In this document: piece after piece, positions 56,698 through 64,000 of the stretch
How positions within the stretch are numbered: the first letter of the stretch is position 1
How the letters are laid out: the number at the start of each line of letters is the position of its first letter
Origin: Flavobacteriaceae bacterium
GTDB taxonomy: Bacteria; Bacteroidota; Bacteroidia; Flavobacteriales; Flavobacteriaceae
NCBI GenBank assembly: GCA_026988355.1
Contig: JALSLK010000103.1
Span: forward strand, 22,823 to 86,822
Reading direction: 5' to 3'
Length of the DNA stretch: 64,000 bases
Notes under the pieces: generated by a model
The model's input: only the letters and a program-made list of their open reading frames with translations
Told to the model about the DNA's origin: nothing
Databases searched by the model: none
Translations under genes and position numbers: made by a program

Positions 56698-58374
56698 TCA
56701 TTCTATTGATTCTATTATTTTCTTAATTCCTCCTATTACAACTTCTCCTGTTTTGGTATTTTTTAAATGCAACTCTTCTCCTATTTCATCATCTAATATT
56801 ACATATTCTATTTCTCTTTTTTGTAAATACTTGAATTGTTTTTGTTGCTTTTTATTACTTGTTGCTGTATCTGGATATATTTCTGCTGCTATTCCGTTTT
56901 TACGTAATTCGGTTAATGCTTTTAGTCGGTTTGGTATGTTTTCTGTATTATAATTTAGGAACAATACCTTTGGTTTTGGCAGCTCTAATGCTTTGAATAA
57001 TTCTAATTCTTCTAAAACTAAATATATTCTATCTAAACCAAATGATATTCCAATACCACTTAAATCTTTTAATCCAAAGATACTTGTAAGATCATCGTAT
57101 CGTCCTCCGCCTCCAATCGAACCTATTTTTACTTTGTTTGTTACTACTTCGTAGATTGCTCCTGTGTAATAATTTAGCCCTCTTGCCAAGGTTACATCTA
57201 TGTCTAATATTGCTGTTTGTAAACCTATTGCTTCTATACTATCTACTATATATTGTAGTTCTTCTACTCCTTTTAATCCTTCTTCGGAGGTTTGTAACAT
57301 TTCTTTTAGTTGTGCTACTTTTTCTTGATTTGTTCCTGTAAAGCTAAATAATGGCTGTACTTTCTCGATTGCTTGTTCGGATATTCCTTTGGAAAGCATT
57401 TCTTTTGTAACTCCTTCTGCTCCTATTTTATCTAATTTATCTAATGCTACTGTAAAATCTATCAGCTTATCTTTTGCGCCTATTATTTCTGCTATTCCTG
57501 ATAATATTTTACGATTGTTTACTTTTATTTCGACTTCGGTTAATCCTAATTTAGTAAATACATCGTCGTATAATTGGACTAATTCTACTTCTTGTATTAG
57601 TGATTTACTGCCTACTACATCTGCATCGCATTGATAAAATTCTCTGTACCTTCCTTTTTGTGGTCTATCTGCTCTCCATACAGCTTGAATTTGATAACGT
57701 TTAAATGGTAAGGTTAATTCGTTTTGATGTTGTACTACGTATCTTGCAAATGGTACAGTTAAGTCGTAACGGAGTGCTTTTTCGGAAACTAATAAAGTTG
57801 CTTTTTTTGAATTGAGATGTTTAAAATTATTTATATACTTATTATAAATACCTATAAATAATTTTCGATCAAAATTGATATCTTCTGCCGTTGCTAATAT
57901 ATTGGTTGGATTAAACTCTGGTCTATTCTTATAAAAAGATTTAATTACATCTTCATTTTCAATAAAATACTTAGCTAGTAAATTTTTAACTTCATTATCA
58001 ATTGCAGAAGAACCGTTCAAATATGTATTAATTGTATCTAAAAAATCATCAAAATTCGGATTAACTGCTAATATTCCTTTTAAAAGAAATAATAATTCAA
58101 AAAAATGAATATTAAAAGAACCAGAATTTGCTATTTTCACTCGTATATCTTTCAAATAATCTCCAGAATTCAATATCTTAAATATCAATCGATCTCCTTC
58201 TTCGCCATATTTTCCCATTAAGGTTTCAGATTTTTCAAAACTCGGTGTTTCTATGGGTTGAAATCCATATAACTCAAACGACTTTTTAATGATATTAAAT
58301 ATATAGTTTCGTTTTGCTACTTCTATTGGTGAAAAATCTCTTGTTCCTTTTGGTATGGATGGTTTTTGTGCCAT
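56698..58374 (-). CDS. hisS: Histidyl-tRNA synthetase with a large internal insertion
   Basis: 558 residues from the conventional start MAQKPSIPKGTRDF (ATG 58374). Class II motifs are all present: motif 1 region IPKGTRDFSP ... ETPSFE, motif 2 RYDLTVPFARYV with YQIQAVWRADRPQKGRYREF, HisA LDVTLARGLNYYTG, and motif 3 GGGGRYDDL ... GIGISFGLDR. The C-terminal anticodon-binding domain spans about 470-558. Between LIFKILNSGDYLK and SEKALRYDL, where flavobacterial HisRS has about 20-25 residues, there are about 119 residues (78-196) rich in Asn, Phe and Ile with no similarity that I recognise. Otherwise a normal synthetase. Confidence 0.93.
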   Translation of the reverse strand: MAQKPSIPKGTRDFSPIEVAKRNYIFNIIKKSFELYGFQPIETPSFEKSETLMGKYGEEGDRLIFKILNSGDYLKDIRVKIANSGSFNIHFFELLFLLKGILAVNPNFDDFLDTINTYLNGSSAIDNEVKNLLAKYFIENEDVIKSFYKNRPEFNPTNILATAEDINFDRKLFIGIYNKYINNFKHLNSKKATLLVSEKALRYDLTVPFARYVVQHQNELTLPFKRYQIQAVWRADRPQKGRYREFYQCDADVVGSKSLIQEVELVQLYDDVFTKLGLTEVEIKVNNRKILSGIAEIIGAKDKLIDFTVALDKLDKIGAEGVTKEMLSKGISEQAIEKVQPLFSFTGTNQEKVAQLKEMLQTSEEGLKGVEELQYIVDSIEAIGLQTAILDIDVTLARGLNYYTGAIYEVVTNKVKIGSIGGGGRYDDLTSIFGLKDLSGIGISFGLDRIYLVLEELELFKALELPKPKVLFLNYNTENIPNRLKALTELRKNGIAAEIYPDTATSNKKQQKQFKYLQKREIEYVILDDEIGEELHLKNTKTGEVVIGGIKKIIESIE

Positions 58375-58477
58375 TTTGATTGTGGATTCGTTTATTTGTT
58401 GTCCCAAAGTTTTGGGCGTTTATTTGTTTGCAAATATCGAAAAAATAATGATTCTTTTTTCCTTATTTCTTCAACAA

Positions 58478-58948
58478 CTATATCTCTCTTAGTCTCATTT
58501 TTTCTTCCATGTTTAAATCTATTGCTGTCTCAAATTTATTTTTTGAAGGAAAATGATATAGCATTACTGCTATTGCCAATCCAGCAAAAATCAAATAGTA
58601 ATCATTGGAAGTCATAAAAAATCCCACTACTGCTACTAATCCTGAGGCTTCTAATGGAGCTCCTCGCATAATATTTGCAGATTGGTATTTAGTTAATTTT
58701 TTAAACAAACTATCCGAATCTTTAATATTAATCATTGTTTTATTATACAAAAAAGGACTTATCATAAATCCACTAAAAAATAATATGGGTACGATATACA
58801 TAAATATAGTTCCGTCTGTATAACTAAAGCTTGTGTTTGTATTGGAACTTATTGCAAATAGCATAAACACAACAATTCCTATAATTAATGAGCCATATAT
58901 TATTTGTATAATCTTAAAATTTCCTTTAGGTTTATTTGAATTATTCAT
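58478..58948 (-). CDS. Four-helix membrane protein of unknown function
   Basis: A 156-residue protein with four hydrophobic segments (about 14-34, 50-68, 102-120 and 120-137) and a charged C-terminal tail (EEKMRLREI). The start at ATG 58948 (MNNSNKPKG) is preferred; an in-frame ATG at 58978 adds only MFYICFFKII. No motif is recognised. It is divergent from nadA. Confidence 0.65.
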   Translation of the reverse strand: MNNSNKPKGNFKIIQIIYGSLIIGIVVFMLFAISSNTNTSFSYTDGTIFMYIVPILFFSGFMISPFLYNKTMINIKDSDSLFKKLTKYQSANIMRGAPLEASGLVAVVGFFMTSNDYYLIFAGLAIAVMLYHFPSKNKFETAIDLNMEEKMRLREI

Positions 58949-59092
58949 AATGATTTTAAAAAAGCAAATATAAAACAAAAAAGAAGGTTTAACGAACTAA
59001 AATACATAAACAGAATACTTAAATCCTTAAATTTTATTTATTTTTATAACTAAAATAAAAACTTAAATAATCGAACTAAAAAAGGAATATGC

Positions 59093-59100
59093 TATATTTG
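59093..59100 (+). promoter_or_regulatory. TAnnTTTG promoter box of nadA
   Basis: TATATTTG, 50 bases upstream of the nadA ATG. Confidence 0.45.
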
Positions 59101-59150
59101 TAGCACCATTTTTATAAAAAACTTGGCTCATTATTTGATACATCTAAAAT

Positions 59151-60146
59151 ATGAAAACACTAGAAAAAGCAAAGAAAAACATCGAAAAAGTTGGGTTTCT
59201 TAATATCGATACTCCTAAAATTGATTATGTAAAAGAAATAAACAAATTAAAGAAAGAAAAAAATGCCATCATATTAGCACACTATTATCAAATTGACGGC
59301 ATACAAGAAATTGCAGATTTTGTAGGCGATAGTTTAGCCTTAGCACAACGAGCTGCTAAAACAGATGCAGATATGATTGTTTTTGCTGGAGTCCATTTTA
59401 TGGCAGAGACAGCTAAAATTTTAAACCCAACAAAAAAAGTGGTTTTACCAGATTTAAAAGCTGGTTGCTCTCTTGCAGATTCTTGTCCTCCTGCAGAATT
59501 TTCTGCTTTTAAAAAATTACATCCAAATCATGTTGTTGTAACATACATTAATTGTTCCGCAGAAATTAAAGCCTTAAGCGATTATGTTTGTACTTCTTCA
59601 AATGCAAAAAAAATAATAGACTCTATTCCAAAAGAAACACCAATTATATTTGCTCCTGATAGAAACTTAGGTGCTTGGTTAAATAATGAAACAGGAAGAG
59701 AAATGTTACTTTGGGATGGTGCATGCATTGTTCATGAAGCATTCTCTATTGATAAATTACTTGATTTACATAAAGAACATCCAAATGCAGAGTTAATTGC
59801 ACATCCAGAATCTGAAGCACATATGCTTAAAGTTGCAAAATATATAGGTTCAACCTCTGGTTTATTAAAACATGTTAGGGAAAGCGATAAAAAAGAATTC
59901 ATTGTAGCTACTGAAGCAGGAATTTTGTTCCAAATGATGCAAGAAAATCCAGATAAAATTATTATTCCAGCTCCTGCAGAAGAAGATAATACTTGTGCAT
60001 GTAGTGAATGTCATTTCATGAAAATGAATACCATGCAAAAACTCTATTTAAGCATGAAGTATGAAATGCCAAGTATTGAGGTTGATTCTGAATTAGCGAA
60101 AAAGGCAATACTTCCTATTAATAGAATGTTAGAACTTTCTAAATAA
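59151..60146 (+). CDS. nadA: Quinolinate synthase A
   Basis: A 331-residue iron-sulfur enzyme. Visible features are ILAHYYQIDGIQEIADFVGDS, the Cys of LKAGCSLADSCPP, the Cys of DYVCTSSNA, and the C-terminal cluster Cys group NTCACSEC. It condenses iminoaspartate, made by NadB, with dihydroxyacetone phosphate to quinolinate, the entry to NAD synthesis. nadB lies 2 kb downstream on the same strand, with a secreted protease gene in between. Confidence 0.96.
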   Translation: MKTLEKAKKNIEKVGFLNIDTPKIDYVKEINKLKKEKNAIILAHYYQIDGIQEIADFVGDSLALAQRAAKTDADMIVFAGVHFMAETAKILNPTKKVVLPDLKAGCSLADSCPPAEFSAFKKLHPNHVVVTYINCSAEIKALSDYVCTSSNAKKIIDSIPKETPIIFAPDRNLGAWLNNETGREMLLWDGACIVHEAFSIDKLLDLHKEHPNAELIAHPESEAHMLKVAKYIGSTSGLLKHVRESDKKEFIVATEAGILFQMMQENPDKIIIPAPAEEDNTCACSECHFMKMNTMQKLYLSMKYEMPSIEVDSELAKKAILPINRMLELSK

Positions 60147-60210
60147 CCAAAAATCTAAATTATACACGAAAAATATCTAGTGCATAATTATTCTATTTTT
60201 AAATTAAAAA

Positions 60211-60240
60211 TACCTAATTATAGGTATGTTATGGCATAAC
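60211..60240 (+). promoter_or_regulatory. Two adjacent dyad repeats upstream of the M43 gene promoter
   Basis: TACCTA-atta-TAGGTA (60211-60226) is followed 1 base later by GTTATG-g-CATAAC (60228-60240). Both lie just upstream of the TACATTTG box at 60249, in the expected -33 region. They look like operator sites for a dimeric regulator; no partner is known. Confidence 0.4.
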
Positions 60241-60248
60241 TATTTGAT

Positions 60249-60256
60249 ATACATTT
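60249..60256 (+). promoter_or_regulatory. TAnnTTTG promoter box of the M43 protease gene
   Basis: TACATTTG with a leader of about 112 bases before the ATG at 60369. Confidence 0.4.
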
Positions 60257-60368
60257 GTAAAATAGTTTATTTTAATTTTTTCTTGATTTTAAAACACACT
60301 GTTTTTCTTGTGATTTAATGTAAAAAAAAAATAAAAAAGGAAATTTATTAATATATCAAAACATCATT

Positions 60369-62024
60369 ATGAAAAGAAAATTATTTATTTTATTGCTAAT
60401 AGCATTATTCACGATTACAACACAAGCACAAAAATGTGGTACTGTACAAGTAATCGAACATACTAAAGAAATAGACAAAAAATCTACAAAACGATTAGTA
60501 CAAAATGAACTATTTACACAACGGAAAATTAGAGAAAAAGCATATAATGGCTCTGTAATTACAATACCAGTAGTAGTACATGTATTATACACTAATAGTG
60601 CAAATAACATTAGTAATACACAGATACAATCACAAATAAATGTATTAAATAGAGATTTTAGAAGAACGAATTCGGATAGAAGTAACAAATGGAGTCAAGC
60701 AGCAGATGCTCGTATCGAATTTTGTTTGGCAAAAACTGATCCAAATGGGAATGCTACAAATGGAATAACAAGAAAACAAACAAGTGTTAATACTTGGAAT
60801 TCCAATCAAGAAAGAATGAAAAGAAATGGAACTGGAGGTGTTAATCCATGGAATCAAAATTTATACTTAAATATATGGTTAGTACCTAATATTACTTCTC
60901 CAGAAGGAGATTTATTAGGATATGCTTACTATCCAGGAGCAAATCCATCTATGGATGGTGTTGTTATAAAAACAAATGCGTTTGGAAGTACAGGTTATGT
61001 ACAATGGCCAAATAATAAAGGAAGAACTGCAACCCATGAAATAGGGCACTACTTAAACTTAGTCCATATTTGGGGAGATGGAGGTTGTGGTATAGATGAT
61101 TTTGTGTCAGATACACCTCCTTCAGATGCTCCAAATCAAGGTGGTTGTCCAACAAATCATAGTTCATGCGGTTCATTAGATATGGTTGAAAATTATATGG
61201 ATTATACAGACGATTCGTGTATGAATTTATTTACACAAGGACAAGTTAATAGAATGCGAGTACAATTACTAACTGGAGGAATTCGTGCGAGATTAGGAGC
61301 TTCTGATAGATGTAATACACCAAGTACTGATGGTAATAATGGAGATATTTGTAACGGCGTTAGTAATTATGTTGGAGGTACAAATTATCCAATAGGATCT
61401 TTGGTAATCTATAATGGTAGATTACGAAAAAGAACGACAACAGGTTGGCAAGATTTAGGCGCTTGTGGCACTAGTGGAAATGGGAATAGTAATAGTTGTT
61501 CTGGAGTTCCACAATACCAATCTGGAACAAATTATCCGATAGGAAGTACAGTCATTTATAACGGTCGACTACGAAAAAGAACAACAACAGGTTGGCAAGA
61601 TTTAGGTGCTTGTAGTACTAGTGGAAATGGAAATAATAATAACAATGGATGTTCTGGAGTTCCACACTACCAATCTGGTGTAGTCTATAATCCAGGAGAT
61701 AAAGTTACAAATAATAATATGCTATATCAAATGCAAACAAATGGAACATGGAAAAATTTAGGGGCTTGTTCTAACGGAAGAACAGTACAAAATAAAACAG
61801 ATGAGATTCAACTTTATCCAAATCCTGCTAAAGAAATACTATTTGTTAATAAAAGTACATTAAATACCTTAAGTTATACACTCTATGATATTTCTGGTAG
61901 ATATATAAAAGGAGGGAAAATTGATAATAACTCTATCCAAGTAAAAAGTTTACAAAAAGGATTTTATATTCTTCAAATTATAGATGGTAATGAAACCTTT
62001 ATCAAAAAATTTGTAAAGAATTAA
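60369..62024 (+). CDS. Secreted M43 zinc metalloprotease with sugar-binding-like repeats and T9SS domain
   Basis: A 551-residue protein with a signal peptide (ending TTQAQ). The catalytic domain of the pappalysin-like M43 family holds the zinc ligands H223, H227 and H233 (HEIGHYLNLVH), where the usual Gly after the second His is replaced by Asn, as in several Bacteroidota relatives. The Met-turn is NYMDYTDD. Three Cys-bounded repeats of about 50 residues follow (about 328-470: SGVPQYQSGTNYPIG ... GWQDLGAC), like CBM5/12 chitin-binding modules. The end (about 476-551) is a T9SS sorting domain. It is exported and degrades extracellular protein. Confidence 0.88.
   Translation: MKRKLFILLLIALFTITTQAQKCGTVQVIEHTKEIDKKSTKRLVQNELFTQRKIREKAYNGSVITIPVVVHVLYTNSANNISNTQIQSQINVLNRDFRRTNSDRSNKWSQAADARIEFCLAKTDPNGNATNGITRKQTSVNTWNSNQERMKRNGTGGVNPWNQNLYLNIWLVPNITSPEGDLLGYAYYPGANPSMDGVVIKTNAFGSTGYVQWPNNKGRTATHEIGHYLNLVHIWGDGGCGIDDFVSDTPPSDAPNQGGCPTNHSSCGSLDMVENYMDYTDDSCMNLFTQGQVNRMRVQLLTGGIRARLGASDRCNTPSTDGNNGDICNGVSNYVGGTNYPIGSLVIYNGRLRKRTTTGWQDLGACGTSGNGNSNSCSGVPQYQSGTNYPIGSTVIYNGRLRKRTTTGWQDLGACSTSGNGNNNNNGCSGVPHYQSGVVYNPGDKVTNNNMLYQMQTNGTWKNLGACSNGRTVQNKTDEIQLYPNPAKEILFVNKSTLNTLSYTLYDISGRYIKGGKIDNNSIQVKSLQKGFYILQIIDGNETFIKKFVKN
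61350..61773 (+). repeat. Three tandem carbohydrate-binding-like repeats
   Basis: DNA repeats starting at 61350, 61497 and 61650 (units of 147 and 153 bases). Units 1 and 2 are nearly identical over long stretches, for example the CGAAAAAGAAC and ACAACAGGTTGGCAAGA blocks. Unit 3 is diverged. Confidence 0.75.
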
Positions 62025-62053
62025 TTTTAAAATAAATTTCATCTTAGATTAAG

Positions 62054-62081
62054 CTAATCCTATCAGAAATGATGGGATTAG
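62054..62081 (+). terminator. Stem-loop after the M43 protease gene
   Basis: CTAATCC and GGATTAG arms with inner ATCA/TGAT pairing. No T-run. Confidence 0.45.
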
Positions 62082-62109
62082 TATTATAGGAGCATTTCAA
62101 TTAAAATAT

Positions 62110-62117
62110 TATATTTG
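62110..62117 (+). promoter_or_regulatory. TAnnTTTG promoter box of nadB
   Basis: TATATTTG, 18 bases before the ATG at 62136. It contains the TTG at 62115 that would otherwise be read as an upstream start, so the ATG is the real one. Confidence 0.5.
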
Positions 62118-62135
62118 TGTAACAATAATATAAGA

Positions 62136-63728
62136 ATGAAAAGCGATAAACATATACATAAAACTGATTTTTTAATAATTGGCTCTGGTATTTCTGGACT
62201 TACATTTGCCTTAAAAATTGCAAATGAATTTAGAGATGCTAGTATTACTATTGTTACTAAAGATGAAAAAGAGGAAGCAAATACCAAATATGCACAAGGA
62301 GGAATTTCTATTGTCTATAATAAAACTGTAGATTCCTTTGAACAACATATAGCAGATACGCTAAAAGCTGGAGATGGACTTTGTAATGAAGAAGTAGTAA
62401 AAATGGTTATCGAAGATGCCCCAACTCGCTTACAAGAACTGATTGATTGGGGAATTCGCTTTGATAAAAATACAACTGGTCAATACGATTTAGGTAAAGA
62501 AGGAGGACATTCACAAAACAGAATTTTACATTATAAAGATTATACAGGTGCTGAAATAGAACGTGCATTAGTTACACAAGTAGATAAAACACCAAACATC
62601 ACATTTTTAACCTATCATTATGCAATTGATTTAATTACCGAACATCAAGTAAAAAATAAAACGGTAAAACGAAACTCTAAAATATCTTGTTTTGGAGCTT
62701 ATGTGTTAGACGAAAAAGCTAGTTTGGTCAAAACTTTTGTAGCTAAGTATACCATGCTTGCTTCTGGAGGAAGTGGTCAAGTTTACCAAACTACAACCAA
62801 TCCTGTTGTAGCTACAGCAGATGGTTTAGGTATGGCATATAGAGCAAAAGCAGAAATTGACGAAGTAGAATTCATTCAATTTCATCCAACTGCCTTGTAC
62901 AATCCTGGAGAATATCCTGCATTTTTAGTTTCAGAAGCTGTTAGAGGTTTTGGAGCTAAGTTATTAGATTTTTATGGAAAAAAATTCATGCATAAATATG
63001 ATGAACGAGAAGAATTAGCTTCTCGTGATATTGTTGCTCGTGCTATTGATAACGAATTAAAACAAAGCGGTAAACCTCACGTTTATCTCGATTGCACACA
63101 TTTAGATATGAAAAAATTTAAAGCACATTTTCCAAAAATAACAGAAAAATGCGCCTCTCTTGGAATTGATATTTCTAAAGATTATATTCCTGTAGTTCCT
63201 GCTTCACATTATATATGTGGAGGTGTCGTAGTAAATAAAAATGCAAAAACTTCCATTAAAAAATTATATGCCTGTGGTGAAGTTACCAAAACAGGATTAC
63301 ATGGTGGTAATAGACTTGCATCAAATTCACTTTTAGAAGGAATTGTATATGCACATAATGCATATATGAATATTACTAAAAAATATCAAAAAGCAGTAAT
63401 GCCAACTAACATTCCAGCTTGGAACGATACAGGTGTCAAAAAAAATATGGAAAAAATACTTATTACACACGATAGAGCAGAAGTAAAAACTATCATGAGT
63501 AATTACGTTGGTATTGTACGTTCCAATGAACGTCTATTACGTGCAGAAAGAAAACTAACAGTCTTATATGACGATAACAAACGCCTTTATGACCATTCTG
63601 AACTTTCCGTAGATTTATGTGAATTACGTAATTTAATTACTACAGCATATTTAATCACGCAATTTTCAAAAAAAAGAATTCGTAATTGTGGTGGTTTCTA
63701 TAGTTTAGACCTTCTTGATCCCCTTTAA
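62136..63728 (+). CDS. nadB: L-aspartate oxidase
   Basis: A 530-residue flavoprotein. The FAD-binding loop is at the N-terminus (FLIIGSGISGLTFALKIA). Further family motifs are TKYAQGGIS, EGGHSQNRILH, SGGSGQVYQ, EFIQFHPTALY, HYICGGVVV and GLHGGNRLASNSLLEG. The C-terminal helical domain follows. It oxidises L-aspartate to iminoaspartate, which NadA uses. The start is ATG 62136, because an upstream TTG falls within the promoter box. It ends normally; no nadC gene is in the window. Confidence 0.96.
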   Translation: MKSDKHIHKTDFLIIGSGISGLTFALKIANEFRDASITIVTKDEKEEANTKYAQGGISIVYNKTVDSFEQHIADTLKAGDGLCNEEVVKMVIEDAPTRLQELIDWGIRFDKNTTGQYDLGKEGGHSQNRILHYKDYTGAEIERALVTQVDKTPNITFLTYHYAIDLITEHQVKNKTVKRNSKISCFGAYVLDEKASLVKTFVAKYTMLASGGSGQVYQTTTNPVVATADGLGMAYRAKAEIDEVEFIQFHPTALYNPGEYPAFLVSEAVRGFGAKLLDFYGKKFMHKYDEREELASRDIVARAIDNELKQSGKPHVYLDCTHLDMKKFKAHFPKITEKCASLGIDISKDYIPVVPASHYICGGVVVNKNAKTSIKKLYACGEVTKTGLHGGNRLASNSLLEGIVYAHNAYMNITKKYQKAVMPTNIPAWNDTGVKKNMEKILITHDRAEVKTIMSNYVGIVRSNERLLRAERKLTVLYDDNKRLYDHSELSVDLCELRNLITTAYLITQFSKKRIRNCGGFYSLDLLDPL

Positions 63729-64000
63729 TACCAAATTAATAATAATAAAGAATGACTAAAATCTAATAGAAAGCCTTCTAAACAACAATCTTTAAACAAT
63801 AAAAGCCTTGAACAGCGAAGCATATCATGAACTCAAAATAAAAAATATAAAAGTGTGAATAATTAATAATAAATTGGAACAGTCTCAAAACTTGTGGGAT
63901 TTTTATATTTAGGCAAATAATTTTTGTAATCTAAACATGAAGAAATCCACTTTTCTGACTCCTCTTAATTGTGTTCTAAACCCTTTTATTTTAGCATTAA
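63729..64000 (+). other. Right-edge intergenic region and possible start of a gene
   Basis: The first part begins with TAATACCAAATTAAT, recalling the left end of the palindromic repeat. Beyond it the sequence is AT-rich without hairpins. An ATG at 63937 opens a frame to the window edge (MKKSTFLTPLNCVLNPFILA), preceded by an imperfect TAATTTTTG box. It may be the first codons of a gene, possibly a transposase, but 21 codons are too few to tell. Confidence 0.3.

Noticed and set aside
58400..58430. CCCAAAGTTTTGGG palindrome upstream of hisS considered as a T-box or riboswitch element
   Set aside because: It is only a short dyad with no T-box sequence or conserved leader structure visible.

Overview
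The window looks like a chromosomal segment of a marine-type Flavobacteriaceae bacterium (Bacteroidota). The DNA is very AT-rich. Many genes are preceded by the Bacteroidota promoter box TAnnTTTG and lack clear Shine-Dalgarno sites. Two secreted proteins end in type IX secretion (T9SS) sorting domains, and there are head-GIN/DUF4097 proteins, LytTR regulators, a bacilliredoxin-type protein and a methylmalonyl-CoA mutase. No rRNA, tRNA or CRISPR array was seen.

Layout. 1-5.2 kb: a truncated phospholipase-D lipoprotein, an orphan LytTR regulator with a degenerate receiver domain, a 53-residue acidic lipoprotein, and a TPR sensor histidine kinase with its response regulator. 5.2-5.6 kb: a decayed DDE transposase next to a palindromic intergenic repeat. 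5.7-12.1 kb: the most interesting part, a probable ribosomally made, post-translationally modified peptide (RiPP) locus. It holds a radical SAM/SPASM maturase, a 47-residue precursor-like peptide ending near a Cys-Cys-Cys motif, a strong hairpin terminator, an M50 membrane zinc protease, an LpxL-like acyltransferase, an HlyD-type adaptor and a MacB/FtsX-type permease.

12.1-24.8 kb: an ABC exporter, leucine dehydrogenase, a T9SS-secreted glycoside hydrolase, two tandem PagL-like deacylases, a GIN lipoprotein, an MscS channel, a methyltransferase, an MFS transporter and lipoproteins. 24.9-35.4 kb: Lon, an ECF sigma/anti-sigma/DUF4097/GIN operon, and a run of LytTR regulator, rhomboid protease, EEP-family hydrolase and S9 peptidase. 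35.5-44.8 kb: DUF4349 and DUF4139 proteins, ClpB, YtxJ, a CPBP protease, a DUF1566 lipoprotein and IMP dehydrogenase. 45.0-58.9 kb: a serine hydrolase, ArgRS, a methyltransferase, Tex, a DUF6165 protein, a cytochrome c-type protein, a DEAD-box helicase, methylmalonyl-CoA mutase, a 5'-truncated DUF1016 nuclease, a HisRS with a large internal insertion, and a membrane protein. 59.1-63.7 kb: nadA and nadB (quinolinate synthesis) flanking a secreted M43 metalloprotease.

How the genes work together. The 5.7-12.1 kb genes resemble the parts of yyd-type and darobactin-type systems: maturation by radical SAM chemistry, cleavage by a membrane protease, and export by HlyD/MacB-type proteins. The acyltransferase is an unusual extra, and no cognate export ATPase is visible. 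The sensor kinase pair just upstream could regulate the locus, but this is inference. Most of the remaining window is ordinary housekeeping and envelope-stress content.
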